Below, one piece after another: positions 35,362 to 44,663 of a stretch of DNA of 64,000 nt. Each line of letters starts with the position of its first letter. Position 1 is the stretch's first letter. The position numbers and the translations under genes were made by a program. The stretch is from Microcystis panniformis FACHB-1757. Its GTDB lineage: Bacteria; Cyanobacteriota; Cyanobacteriia; Cyanobacteriales; Microcystaceae. The notes under the pieces were generated by a model. That model saw nothing but the letters and a program-made list of their open reading frames with translations, had not been told where the DNA came from and ran no database searches. The DNA is taken from NCBI RefSeq assembly GCF_001264245.1, contig NZ_CP011339.1:2604001-2668000 (forward strand). Reading direction: 5' to 3'.

Positions 35362-38112
35362 CTAGAGAATTTCAATAATTCCTTGACTGCCATCGAGACG
35401 AATTAATTGACCATCTTTTAACAATTTCATGGCATTATGCACATCCATAACCGCGGGAATTCCGTATTCTCTGGCAATGATAGCACCATGGGATAATTGT
35501 CCCCCCACCTCGGCAATAATTCCCACAGCCTGGGATAATAAAGGGGACCATCCTGAGTCAGTATAGGGAATAACGAGAATAGTATTAGGGGCAATTTCTA
35601 GATTTTGTAGGGTTGGCATAATTTTGATTCGTCCCTCCACTGTCCCCCCACTAGCGGCAATTCCCTGTAAGCGTTTTTTTGCAGTTAAATTTGAAACTAA
35701 AAATTCTCTTTTCGGTGGTTGTCCATAAACGATATAGGGAATATCGGTTAATTGAGAGTTTTCTTGGAATTGTTGACGACGCTGACGGATAATCTGGTTA
35801 AGATTGGCGATTTTATTATTCTGACCCAACTGGGTAACTTCTGAGTAATTTAGATAAAATATATCTCCCGTCTCCGATAATATTTGCTGCTGTAACCAGA
35901 GGGTTTCCAAAGCGAGAAAATGCCAGCGTAGGTGAGCTAAAAGACGGGAGTAAATTTCAGTTACCTGGTTTTTGATATTTAATCTTTTTTGGACATTGTG
36001 GGAAGATTTGACTTTTTTATGGCTATTATTGCCCGGAATATCTAAGGGTAGTTGTAGCAGATATGGGGGATTTTCTCGCCATCTCGGTATGGAAATATCA
36101 GTCCCCACTTCGCTTAAATAACCGTAGGTTTCTAACCAGAGGGAAAAAGCTGAGTCAAAATCTCGATCGATCGTATTTTTTCTCAGTTCAGATAGCGATC
36201 GCATTGAGGCTATTTCTGGTGCTTGGGAGTTATCCAATTTCTCAAAAGGTACTCGGGAAATACTGCGACGCAAGGCGAAGCTAAGAGGAGCAAGAATACT
36301 ATAATAGGTAGCTTTTTTTAAGACGGTTAAAATCTCCTCAATTTGCTCTAAAATCTCCCCTGAAGATAAAGCTTCTAGGGAAGTAGCGTTAATTTTTTCG
36401 AGCGTCGGAATAAAATAGGTTTTTTGATCTTGGCTAAAGTCTTTTTCTAACTGTAATTCCCGTCCTAAAAGTTTTAATAAACCGGGGGAATTAGCCAGGG
36501 TTGCCGTTAAAGGTGGTTTGGTAAACTTTGCCCCTTTGGTCAGAAATTCTAAGCTTTCTGGAGGTAATCCCATGCGCTGGAAAATGGTTCCTAATAAAGA
36601 AGCATTAAAATAGGCTCTTTGATAGTGTAAAGTGGCTGTTTCATTGAAGTCCAAATCGAGAGTTTTTTTGTCTAAAACTAACTGGAAAATATCTCCCCAA
36701 ACTCCACAGGTTAAAGGACGATTAATTGACCAAGGCAAAGGACGAATCACCCCGGGGATAACTTCAGCCGCGATTTTTCTTGTCCAAATTGGCTGTAAAT
36801 TAGTGATAGGACGGCACTGTAATAACCATAATTTTTGTCCGTCATGAGTCCATTCTATATCTTGGGGAATGCCATGATCAAGGGTTTCTAATTGCCGACA
36901 AAGATTAGCTACCTGTTGAATAATAGCTGGGGGAATATCTCCCGCTCCGATGATGATATTTTCTTCTAAATTAACTCGATAACTTTCGGGGGTGATTCTT
37001 CCCGATACAACTCTGGTGGCATCTCCGGGTAAAGCTTCAATAACTACATCTAAACTGAGAGGATTAATCGGATCGCGACTGAAGGCAACTCCCGAAAAAA
37101 CTCCTCGAATTTGTTCTTGGATTAACACAGCCATGGCCGTGTTTTCTTGACCTCGATCGAGTCGATAATTAACAGCATTAGGACTATTATAGGAGGTTTG
37201 GCAACTTAAAATCGCCGCCGCTAAATTTTCTTGATCGATGACGTTAAGAATTGTAGTATATTGTCCCGCAGATGAAGCGGTTTCACTATCTTCTCCAATA
37301 GCGGAAGAGCGCACGACTAAGGGATGATTAATATCAGGATGAAGAGATTCTATTAACGGTTGTGGATCATCCCCTGGGGGTAAAATCCAACCCCTAGGAA
37401 TGGGATAACCGGCACGCTTAAGATCGGCTAAAGTGGCGGCTTTTTGTCCCACTTTTGAAGCTACCAGATTGTCATCAAGGGTTTGGATCGATCGATCTCC
37501 ACGAAAAAAACGAAACATAGTTTTTGATTCATTGTTAACACTTGCTTCGGGTAAGTCTAAATCGTCGGCTATTTTTTGAAAAATTGCCCCTAATAAACAG
37601 GCTAAAGCAATGGCAGTTATAATATAACCTGAATCGTGGGGACGGCGCAAGGTGAGAATTAAAGCTAATAAAAATAATCCTACCAATCTACCCGTAGATT
37701 TTTCTCGAAAAATAGTAAAGCTAATCCCACTAATGATTGAGGTGAGAAAAACAGCGACAAAATCGTGAACGATTAATCCCCAGAAAACATTAGTAGTTCC
37801 CGCACCTTTTCCTAACCAATAGCGCCCCATGACTAAGGCAATTAAAGCTAATAATTCCCAAGTGGAGCCGGTGGGAAAAAATAAACGGGTTAGGAAAATA
37901 ACGATAATTCCCTTGGCTGCTTCCGAAATTACCGCCAAAATTCCTACCAATTTACCCCCATGGTAAAAAGCGGCAGTTACACCGATATTACCAGTACCTA
38001 ATTGGGATAATTTACGTCCAGTTACGAGATAATTTATCCAATCGATCAGAGGCAGTCCACCGATTATGGGACAGACTAAAAAAATAAATAGGGATCCCAA
38101 AATTTCTCTCAT
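35362..38112 (-). CDS. Fusion of a PlsY-like membrane domain with a PEP-synthase-like phosphotransferase
   Basis: The protein has 916 residues. Residues 1-190 contain five to six hydrophobic helices and echo PlsY glycerol-3-phosphate acyltransferase (LGTGNIGVTAAFYHGGK against the usual GSGNIGATN, and WLGKGAGTTN), but the catalytic-loop residues diverge. From about 215 a PPDK_N ATP-binding domain follows (VGQKAATLADLKRAGYPIPRGW, VRSSAIGEDSETASSAGQYT, DIEWTHDGQKLWLLQCRPIT). A helical middle and a C-terminal phosphohistidine domain (GGQLSHGAIIAREYGIPAVM) come next. The PEP TIM barrel is absent, so the soluble part resembles rifampin phosphotransferase-type enzymes: ATP gamma/beta-phosphoryl transfer to an acceptor. 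It is a membrane-tethered enzyme of unknown acceptor; a lipid or lipid precursor is possible. Confidence 0.8.
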   Translation of the reverse strand: MREILGSLFIFLVCPIIGGLPLIDWINYLVTGRKLSQLGTGNIGVTAAFYHGGKLVGILAVISEAAKGIIVIFLTRLFFPTGSTWELLALIALVMGRYWLGKGAGTTNVFWGLIVHDFVAVFLTSIISGISFTIFREKSTGRLVGLFLLALILTLRRPHDSGYIITAIALACLLGAIFQKIADDLDLPEASVNNESKTMFRFFRGDRSIQTLDDNLVASKVGQKAATLADLKRAGYPIPRGWILPPGDDPQPLIESLHPDINHPLVVRSSAIGEDSETASSAGQYTTILNVIDQENLAAAILSCQTSYNSPNAVNYRLDRGQENTAMAVLIQEQIRGVFSGVAFSRDPINPLSLDVVIEALPGDATRVVSGRITPESYRVNLEENIIIGAGDIPPAIIQQVANLCRQLETLDHGIPQDIEWTHDGQKLWLLQCRPITNLQPIWTRKIAAEVIPGVIRPLPWSINRPLTCGVWGDIFQLVLDKKTLDLDFNETATLHYQRAYFNASLLGTIFQRMGLPPESLEFLTKGAKFTKPPLTATLANSPGLLKLLGRELQLEKDFSQDQKTYFIPTLEKINATSLEALSSGEILEQIEEILTVLKKATYYSILAPLSFALRRSISRVPFEKLDNSQAPEIASMRSLSELRKNTIDRDFDSAFSLWLETYGYLSEVGTDISIPRWRENPPYLLQLPLDIPGNNSHKKVKSSHNVQKRLNIKNQVTEIYSRLLAHLRWHFLALETLWLQQQILSETGDIFYLNYSEVTQLGQNNKIANLNQIIRQRRQQFQENSQLTDIPYIVYGQPPKREFLVSNLTAKKRLQGIAASGGTVEGRIKIMPTLQNLEIAPNTILVIPYTDSGWSPLLSQAVGIIAEVGGQLSHGAIIAREYGIPAVMDVHNAMKLLKDGQLIRLDGSQGIIEIL

Positions 38113-38315
38113 TTAAAATGCGTCTTAGTTTACGATCTTGTCTTAGTAACGACCTTGATAACATGAACACGAAAGCGATAATATAAATTGAGCTTAATGG
38201 CTTAAAACCCAAGCAGATGGAGCAAATAAAGGCAATAATTGCGGATTTTAAGCGGCAAAATCAACCACTCAAACTGAAGAAAAAAACGAAAAGAGTAAGG
38301 TGGACGATGCACACC

Positions 38316-38930
38316 CTACAGACTTAAGAAAATCTGATTGACAGTGAGATTTAATTCCGTGAAAGTCTGGGAGATCAGGATATCTCTGTCTCGAAATTGC
38401 CGAATTTGATATTCTTCCTCAACTAAGCGACAAACAGAGATGGTCGGTTGTTTAGGAGTGCCGAGAAAATTACGCCCACCCAAGGCTGCATAATCGACAA
38501 TCCAATATTCAGGAATACCCATTTCTTCATAATCAGCAAATTTTAAGTAGTAATCATCACGCCAGTTAGTCGATACCACTTCAATGATCAGAGGGATAGA
38601 TGCACCATCCCTAAGGATTGATTCTTTTTTCCATAATTTTTCCTGAGCGAGCTTGGTTCGATTTAGCACTAATACATCAGGAAAATAACCAGAATTTTTA
38701 CCAGCAGGTCTGACAATCGCTTGGTTAGGAATTAAATAAGGAAGCCCTAGTCTATCAATTATTCCACTGAGTTTAACAGTTAAAAATCCTTTGATTTCCT
38801 CGTGTTCTCCTGCGGGTTGTGCCATTTCAATAATATTTCCCTTGTGTAGCTCATAACGCACTCCCGAATTTTCAGGCAGCCAAAGGACGAATTCCTCGAA
38901 ATTAACAGTTTTAGGTAAAGTTTGGCTCAT
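38316..38930 (-). CDS. Uma2-family (DUF820) putative endonuclease
   Basis: From the ATG at 38930 (MSQTLPKTVNFEEFVLWLPE) the protein has 204 residues. The PD-(D/E)XK-like core of Uma2 proteins is visible: RYELHKGNIIEMA, the Asp in SGYFPDVLVLNRT, Glu in PLIIEVVSTNWRDDYYLK, then KFADYEEMGIPEYWIVDY. These proteins are hugely expanded in cyanobacteria and their biological role is unsettled. The gene is intact. A truncated relative lies at 48706. Confidence 0.9.
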   Translation of the reverse strand: MSQTLPKTVNFEEFVLWLPENSGVRYELHKGNIIEMAQPAGEHEEIKGFLTVKLSGIIDRLGLPYLIPNQAIVRPAGKNSGYFPDVLVLNRTKLAQEKLWKKESILRDGASIPLIIEVVSTNWRDDYYLKFADYEEMGIPEYWIVDYAALGGRNFLGTPKQPTISVCRLVEEEYQIRQFRDRDILISQTFTELNLTVNQIFLSL

Positions 38931-39009
38931 AGCTGGCAAAATAGCATTCTCTCTCTACTAACTTCCTTAGCTCTATTTTACCTTAAATGCAAGGTGGGCA
39001 TTGCCCACC

Positions 39010-39290
39010 CTACAAACTCTCTACATAATCTGCGATCGCACTATCGCTGCCAAAAACGATGAGGACGAAACCAAAAATATAATTGGTAACGACGGCGAGG
39101 TTCATAAAAGGAGTCAGTTGCCAGTTAGTTTTTAGATCTCCATTTGGCAATATTACACCCTCATAAAATTCTTTACCACCGGAGCCGCCTAGTAAGTTTA
39201 TGATCGGGTCTCCTTGATTAACGCTGAATGTTACAGCCCCTCCTGATGATGAAGACGATGTCGGCGGCTTAGATGTGTAGTTATAGCGCT
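39010..39290 (-). pseudogene. 3' fragment in frame with the Tyr-rich repeat protein gene
   Basis: The minus strand reads YNYTSKPPTSSSSSGGAVTF then SVNQGDPIINLLGGSGGKEF, a hydrophobic segment (MNLAVVTNYIFGFVLIVFGS) and a stop at 39010. It has no start codon. It is in the same frame as the gene at 39334-39729 but separated by two stops within a short segment that looks inserted (AAGGGCTTAAACCC...TGCCAACAAAGGG complementarity). It is probably the original C-terminus of that gene. No family is recognised. Confidence 0.45.
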
Positions 39291-39333
39291 TTTCACGTTA
39301 CTGAGGTATCGACAAGTTTTGCCAACAAAGGGT

Positions 39334-39729
39334 TTAAGCCCCTTGCCCATGGCTCATTCTGATGAAAAATGCTATGATTGCTTTGAGCGCATAGAAGAGA
39401 CGAGTGCTAATATTAGGAACAACAGCTTCGGAAATTTCCGCTCCTCCTGGATAATAGATATAGCTATCGGAAATTTCCAATCCCTCTGGATAATTTGTCG
39501 GGGGAACGGCGAACGTAGTGATTTCCCTGGCAAGGGCTTCGGAAATTTCTGATTCTCCTGGATAATAGATATAGCTATCGGAAATTTCCAATCCCTCTGG
39601 ATAATAGGTATAGGTAAATGTGGTATATTTTGAGTTATCAGAAAATGCCGGGGGACGTAATTGCGGAACTTCTCCACCCACTACCGCAGCCCCAGAGCAA
39701 TCTTCAAGGGGCATATATTGTTTAGCCAT
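39334..39729 (-). CDS. Tyr-rich repeat protein of unknown function, probably truncated
   Basis: This frame of 131 residues has an excellent ribosome-binding site (AAGGAGATTTCG before the ATG). After a leader-like N-terminus (MAKQYMPLEDCSGAAVVGGE) it contains two copies of a block reading YPEGLEISDSYIYYPG followed by (E/G)(S/A)EISEA, duplicated at DNA level (about 39430-39490 and 39550-39605). The last approximately 25 residues (RLFYALKAIIAFFIRMSHGQ) probably come from an inserted repeat, because the frame then continues after two stops in the fragment at 39010-39290. Function is unknown. A short leader followed by repeated cores is reminiscent of peptide precursors, but no maturation enzyme is adjacent. 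Confidence 0.55.
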   Translation of the reverse strand: MAKQYMPLEDCSGAAVVGGEVPQLRPPAFSDNSKYTTFTYTYYPEGLEISDSYIYYPGESEISEALAREITTFAVPPTNYPEGLEISDSYIYYPGGAEISEAVVPNISTRLFYALKAIIAFFIRMSHGQGA

Positions 39730-39931
39730 CGAAATCTCCTTAGTAATCGATAACGGAAAAAAGTGAGAGATTTAACTGGAATTACACTGATGGACAAAAT
39801 TAACAAATCAACTCTGCTGTAACTCATACTACTCAGTCCTCTATGCTAAGATGATCCAAAAAACGCAAGTTTTTAAATTGATGGGCAAAAAAAATTTTGA
39901 TTTTACTCAATAACCAAATAGTTATATATAG

Positions 39932-41130
39932 ATGTTTATTTTTGACAGTAAAACCGATATTTTAATTAATTCTCAGGAATTAACCTTTAAAAGTGAATAT
40001 TTTTGTGACTTTTCTCGCTATTTTCAGAATCGAGAATTTGTCAACGGAGATGCTTTACAACTCAGTGGTGATCATTTTGAAGGGTATCTTTCAAAGATCA
40101 TCATCGATGAAGTGATGTTAGAATTATCGCAACGTAATTGTTTAATAAATGTTGTGGGAGTAGTCCATTCTAAAATGTGGGTTTTTGCGATTCCTATTCA
40201 GGTGAATTCCGTCTTCTTCCAAAATTTGTACTCAGTAGAAAATAACTATCTTGGGATTGTCCCCCCTAAATCAGAAATTTCCATTTTTCAACATCCCTTT
40301 TCCAATCGTTTTCAGCTTTACGTTCATGATAATTATCTGCAACAATTGTGCCAAAATTTAGAGCTACCAGAAGCGAAAAAGTTTTTAAATTCTTCCGCTT
40401 CTTCTGTTGTGATTTGCCCATCGGAAAAAATTCGTCATCTCCAACAATCTTGTCATCAACTTTATCGAATGCTATTTAAGGCTCTTCGTTACTTGTTATG
40501 GTTCGATAGGGGGCATAAATCGACTAAATCCTTATCTGGCAAGAGACTTAATTGATTAGTTCGCTCTAGATCAAAAATAATTGACAAAAATCGCTAAATG
40601 CCTTTCTATATAAGGGTTACATCCCTTATAACCCCCGTCCATTGCATAACACAAACCGAAGAGCCCTATTTAATTTAGATCGTCAACAAATATCTGGGCA
40701 AAGAAAAGCATTAAGATTAAATTTTTTCAAGCAAAAATTAAAAGAAGAAATTGTCAAAGATTTTCTTTTGACTTTAGCAGTAACCAAAGATATTAAAACT
40801 CCTAAAAACACTATCAGACGCACCTCTATTCTCAAAAAAGCAGAAGAAATGATGAGAAAAAATCTGCGTTCTGATCTGACTATTCCAGCGATTTGTCAAG
40901 AATTAAAAGTAAGTCAACGCACCTTAGAATATATATTTAAAGACTTCTATCAAATGTCTCCTTACAATTATTTTAAATTGCTTCGTCTTAATGCTTTACA
41001 TCAATCTCTTAACCAAAATAATCAGACAAAATTAATTTATGAAATTGCTGAAGAATTAGGTTTTTTTCACCGAGGATATCTGGCCTCTGATTATAAAAAA
41101 CTGTTTGGTTACTTCCCCTCTGAAACCTAA
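39932..41130 (+). pseudogene. AraC-family transcriptional regulator interrupted by a MITE
   Basis: The 5' part (39932-40479) encodes a ligand/sensor-like domain (LTFKSEYFCDFSRYFQNREF, HPFSNRFQLYVHDNYLQQL). The 3' part (40674-41130) encodes the AraC double HTH (SDLTIPAICQELKVSQRTLE and EIAEELGFFHRGYLASDYKK, LFGYFPSE). Between them lies a 186-bp MITE plus an 8-bp duplication. Removing 194 bp joins the frames exactly into 334 residues plus stop, so the disruption is recent and the gene was otherwise intact. In its current state no HTH can be made from the first start. Confidence 0.9.
40472..40673. mobile_element. MITE-3 copy 1 (186 bp) with 8-bp target duplication
   Basis: The element spans 40480-40665. 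Its ends are GGCTCTTCG and CGAAGAGCC, and CTATTTAA is duplicated at 40472-40479 and 40666-40673. The terminal octamer GGCTCTTC is shared with MITE-1, suggesting mobilisation by the same or a related transposase. A second copy is at 59565-59751. Confidence 0.93.
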
Positions 41131-41311
41131 AAAAATAGTAGGGGTAGGAATTAGGATTATTTTTTCTTTGAGGACTAAATTCCTAACTCCTGTTTCAATT
41201 CATCGGCTCTCCCGGACTTGTTTGATAGGGGCGTATATTGTACGCCCTTTCTTCGATCTCATAACCTCAAGAGAGCCATTAATAATTAGCCCCATCGAGA
41301 TTAATTTACTT

Positions 41312-41527
41312 AGGGCTTGCTGAATAAATCTAAAAACCTTGTTGGATAAGGCTTTTAGACTTTTTTGACCTCAAAAAGTGCCGACCATTGGAGGGATCGG
41401 GGGTAAAATTCAGGTACTTTTTCCCTGAAAATTAGGTAACTGACTACCTCAAAATCGGTAAAACCCTACACCCCACACCCCACACCCCACACCCTGCCCC
41501 CACCAACAAACTTTTTCAGCAGACCCT
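41312..41527. mobile_element. MITE-4 copy 1 (216 bp), ends AGGGCTTGCTGAA / TTCAGCAGACCCT
   Basis: The terminal inverted repeats are AGGGCTTGCTGAATAAA and its near-complement ending CTTTTTCAGCAGACCCT. A 4-bp ACTT duplication lies at 41308-41311 and 41528-41531. The interior includes a CACACCCCACACC array (41472-41500). Its right end supplies part of the hupE stop codon. Related copies lie at 48338, 57415 and 58418. The remaining gap 41131-41307 shows only a short repeat (AGGGGCGTATATTGTACGCCC, about 41227). Confidence 0.85.
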
Positions 41528-42179
41528 ACTTAATTCCCACTAAAAAAGTTGTACCGATCGCCATAATTGCCAATCCGATGAACTTACTAATTAGAGTCGC
41601 TTGCTTGGCTAATTTTTCCTTAATGACACTGCCAAGGAAAAAAGCACCAGATGCGATCGCTAATTGGATCACGGTAAAACCGATTAAATAGGCAACTAAA
41701 GCGGCAACTCGCGCCCCGATAATTGATTCTCCGTAGGCATAACCGTGGAAAATTCCCGCAATCATTGCCAGAGTTGCCAGAGCGATCGTATAGAGATTAG
41801 AATGAGTTTGTAACCCTTTTTTCAGGGTTAAAACCACGCCAAAAATTACCACAGAAAGGGCAACAATCCCTTCAGGAAAAAGTAAATTTATTCCCTGTAA
41901 ATGAATACCTGTGCCGATTAAAGTGGCAATCGCAAAAGCGAGCGGAATTAATAAACCCTGTTCCATCCCCACAGCAATTAAACCACTAGCCACCACAAAA
42001 GCTAAATGATCTAAACCGATAATTGGGTGAGCTAAACCCGATAAAAATCCGTTCCAAAAATTATCGGGAGTTTGCCCTGCCATGGCATGATGGGCAAGGG
42101 TTTTGCTGGCAAAAATTAACAGGAAGAGAGGGACAATAGTTAATATCTTTGTCCAGCTTTGACGAAAAATTATCTTCAT
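41526..42179 (-). CDS. hupE: HupE/UreJ-family nickel/cobalt-type permease
   Basis: This 217-residue protein has a signal-like first helix followed by six membrane segments. The metal-binding signature HPIIGLDHLAF (about residues 51-61) and the second HGYAYGE motif (IAGIFHGYAYGES) are both present. The family imports or exports Ni or Co for hydrogenase, urease or cobalamin. The stop codon TAG (41526-41528) straddles the end of a MITE, so the original C-terminus may have been a few residues different. It lies 14 bp downstream of the natural end of the methyltransferase gene, so probably in one operon. Confidence 0.88.
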   Translation of the reverse strand: MKIIFRQSWTKILTIVPLFLLIFASKTLAHHAMAGQTPDNFWNGFLSGLAHPIIGLDHLAFVVASGLIAVGMEQGLLIPLAFAIATLIGTGIHLQGINLLFPEGIVALSVVIFGVVLTLKKGLQTHSNLYTIALATLAMIAGIFHGYAYGESIIGARVAALVAYLIGFTVIQLAIASGAFFLGSVIKEKLAKQATLISKFIGLAIMAIGTTFLVGIK

Positions 42180-42193
42180 TGATTACCTCAAAA

Positions 42194-43119
42194 TTATGAT
42201 TCGGAAACCCGCGCAACAATCGCCCGATGTCGGGGACTGGTGGGGTAATGATCGGTGCTTGAAACCCCGCTTCAACTAATGCCTGTTCGATATCGAGAGT
42301 AAAATATTGATCGAGATAGGGTTCGGTACTCTTGAGTAAGGTGAGGACATAAGGGGGCATTTTTCGATAAATTTCCGAGCGCGGATTCATATCCATCAGC
42401 GTCAAATAACCCCCCGATCGCAATAAACGACGCGCTTCGGCGAAAATTTCTCTAGTAGCCTGTTGGGGTAGTTCGTGGAACATTAAAAACGAAGATACCA
42501 GATCGTAGGACTGACTGGGTAATTGAGTTTTTTCCGCAGCTGCGTGTTGCCATTGAATCGTCTTTTGTTTTTGTTGAGCTTGGTATTGGGCAACGGCTAA
42601 ATAGTAGGGAGAGAGATCTAACCCAGTTACCTTGGCTTGGGGATAAGTATCTTGCAGCGCAAAGCTACTCATGCCGACACTACAGCCTAAATCGACAATA
42701 TCGTTAATTTCTGCCTTGATTTGCTCCTTCAATATCCGGTGATATTCCCGCCGCAATCGCGGATCGCCGTCCATCCCCGCCCCGGGCCAGATGGTAGAAT
42801 GGACAGCATAGGCGGCAGATTCTACCTCAAAGGCTGGCAACCAGTCTAAATTGCCCTTTTCGTAAGCGTGGAAAGAACAAACGTAGTATTCGGGATAGAC
42901 GAGATCGGGATTTTCTACCGCTTGCAGTTCCCGACTCCAATCCCGTTGTTGCCATTGTTTGACGGTTTCCCGCCAAGGTACGCCTAGTTTTTCGGCTCTT
43001 TTAATCATCATATTGCGGGCCTGATAGCGAGCGATGTCAAAAAGCGGTTTTATGCCGAGAATACGGTTAACTAGACCAGAAACAGGATTAAAGGAGGCCG
43101 GAACGGGTGTAACTGTCAT
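42194..43119 (-). CDS. SAM-dependent methyltransferase, frameshifted near its 3' end
   Basis: Class I methyltransferase fold: motif I DIVDLGCSVGMSSFALQD (about residue 140), KVTGLDLSPYYLAVAQ, post-I YDLVSSFLMFHELPQQAT, and LLRSGGYLTLMDMNP. In the conceptual frame it runs on to 42061, overlapping hupE by 119 bp with an unrelated Cys-rich tail. Restoring one base in the G-run 42242-42245 gives the canonical ending SPRHRAIVARVSES and a TAA at 42194, before the hupE start. The corrected length is about 308 residues. The acceptor substrate is unknown. Confidence 0.85.
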
Positions 43120-43333
43120 AGAAAAGCTTCGATCGTAAATTTTCCCTTTTTTATCTTATAACAGTGATCAGTCATCAGTAATCAGTAATCAGTAATCAGT
43201 AATCAGTGAAAAGACAGCATTGTTACGGCCATTTAATACTGCTGAGTTAATACCACTCACTTAAAACCCAAATTTTCGATAACTGTTTACTGACAACAGC
43301 AAAAAGCTCCCTAACCCCCATCTTGCCAATTTT
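43120..43333. repeat. Heptameric (AGTAATC)n repeat and intergenic DNA
   Basis: Six copies of CAGTAATC-type heptamers lie at about 43163-43208, in reverse orientation to the (GATTACT) units at 26.5 kb. No coding sequence is seen in the rest. Confidence 0.8.
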
Positions 43334-43464
43334 TAAGTAGGTAGGTGTTGAAAACTTTCAGATGCCCCCCTTATTAAGGGGGATTAAGGGGGGATCGGCA
43401 CCCCCCTTATTAAGGGGGGATTAAGGGGGGAGCCATCTTCAATTTAATTATAACCAGCTACTTA
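43334..43464. mobile_element. MITE-2 copy B, ending two bases before a start codon
   Basis: The ends are TAAGTAGGTAGGTG and TAACCAGCTACTTA. The interior has three CCCCCCTTATTAAGGGGG-like hairpins. The right end at 43464 leaves TT before the ATG of the DUF39 gene (43467). The element therefore makes up the whole 5' leader of that gene, including any promoter and ribosome-binding site. Confidence 0.85.
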
Positions 43465-43466
43465 TT

Positions 43467-44663
43467 ATGAGAACAATCGCTGAAATCAACGACAAAATTG
43501 CTAAAAAAACGGCTGTAGTCTGGACAGTAGAGGAATTAAAAAGCCGCGTGAACGAGATGGGAATTAAGGAGGTTTTTTCCCAAGTAGATGTGGTTTGTAC
43601 GGGAACCTTTGAACCGATGGAATCTTCCGGGGCAATTATTAATTTAGGTCAGACGGATCCGCCGATAAAAATTCGTCAATGTTGGTTAGATGGGATTCCT
43701 GCTTATGCCGGTTTTGGGGCGGTGGATTTATATTTAGGAGCCAGTGCTATTAGTGATCTAGCGGCCAAAAATGAGAATTTAGAGGCAGAAAATCCCGAAA
43801 GGGGTGGCGGACATATTATTGAGGATTTAATCGCCGGAAAATCGATTCAATTGCGCGCTGTCGGCCAGGCTACCGATTGTTATCCTCGCACTTCTTTTGA
43901 AACGATTATTTCTAAGGATACCATCAATCAATTTTATCTTTTTAATCCTCGCAATCTCTACCAGAATTTTATCGTCGGAGTCAATGGGGGAGAGCGGACT
44001 TTATATACTTATTTGGGACCACTACAGCCGCGATTAGGTAATGCAGTATATTCTAACCCCGGCGCAATTTCTCCCCTGTTAAATGACCCCGATTTAGAGG
44101 CTATAGGCATCGGTACGCGCATTTTTTTAGGAGGAGGAATCGGTTATATTGCCTGGGAAGGAACCCAACATTTTCCCCTGCAAAAACGCCTACAAAATCG
44201 AACTCCTATTGGTCCTGCTTCTACCTTAGCCTTAATTGGGGATGCTAAACAAATGAATGCTCGCTGGGTGCGGGGTTGTTATTTCAAAAATTATGGGGCT
44301 TCTTTAATGTTAGGAGTAGCAGTACCGATTCCGGTTTTAAGCGAGGAAATTGTTCGACATTGTGCGGTAAAAGATGAGGAAATTGTCGCTCCAGTGGTGG
44401 ATTTTTCCATTCCCCGGCGAGTCCGTCCTACCTTTGGTTTAATCACCTACGCTAAACTAAAAAGCGGTCGGATTATGATTGAGGGAAAAAGTGTTAGGGT
44501 GGCTCCTTTGGCCAGTATTTCCCTGTCCCGGGAAGCCGCTTTAGAATTAAAAGCACTAATCGAATCGGGAGAATTTACCCTCACAGAACCCGTGGCAAAA
44601 ATTAATCTAGAGCGGACTTTTATCCCCCAGGATCGTTGGGGCGGAAAATTATCAATTGAGTGA
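43467..44663 (+). CDS. DUF39 homocysteine-biosynthesis-type protein
   Basis: In this 398-residue protein the family signature is in the first 120 residues (VVWTVEELKSRVNEMG, VDVVCTGTFEPMESSGAIIN, LDGIPAYAGFGAVDLYLGAS, RGGGHIIEDLI), with GPASTLALIGDAKQMNARWV later. Homologues in methanogens help convert aspartate semialdehyde to homocysteine by sulfur transfer, with a conserved Cys (here probably Cys44 in VCTGTF). The role in cyanobacteria is not established. There are no CBS domains at the C-terminus. The 5' leader is a MITE. It converges on the small secreted gene with a 12-bp overlap. Confidence 0.85.
   Translation: MRTIAEINDKIAKKTAVVWTVEELKSRVNEMGIKEVFSQVDVVCTGTFEPMESSGAIINLGQTDPPIKIRQCWLDGIPAYAGFGAVDLYLGASAISDLAAKNENLEAENPERGGGHIIEDLIAGKSIQLRAVGQATDCYPRTSFETIISKDTINQFYLFNPRNLYQNFIVGVNGGERTLYTYLGPLQPRLGNAVYSNPGAISPLLNDPDLEAIGIGTRIFLGGGIGYIAWEGTQHFPLQKRLQNRTPIGPASTLALIGDAKQMNARWVRGCYFKNYGASLMLGVAVPIPVLSEEIVRHCAVKDEEIVAPVVDFSIPRRVRPTFGLITYAKLKSGRIMIEGKSVRVAPLASISLSREAALELKALIESGEFTLTEPVAKINLERTFIPQDRWGGKLSIE

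Noticed and set aside
42061..42193. Genuine Cys-rich C-terminal extension of the methyltransferase overlapping hupE
   Set aside because: The canonical ending is present in the neighbouring frame and stops just before hupE. The overlap is a frameshift artefact.
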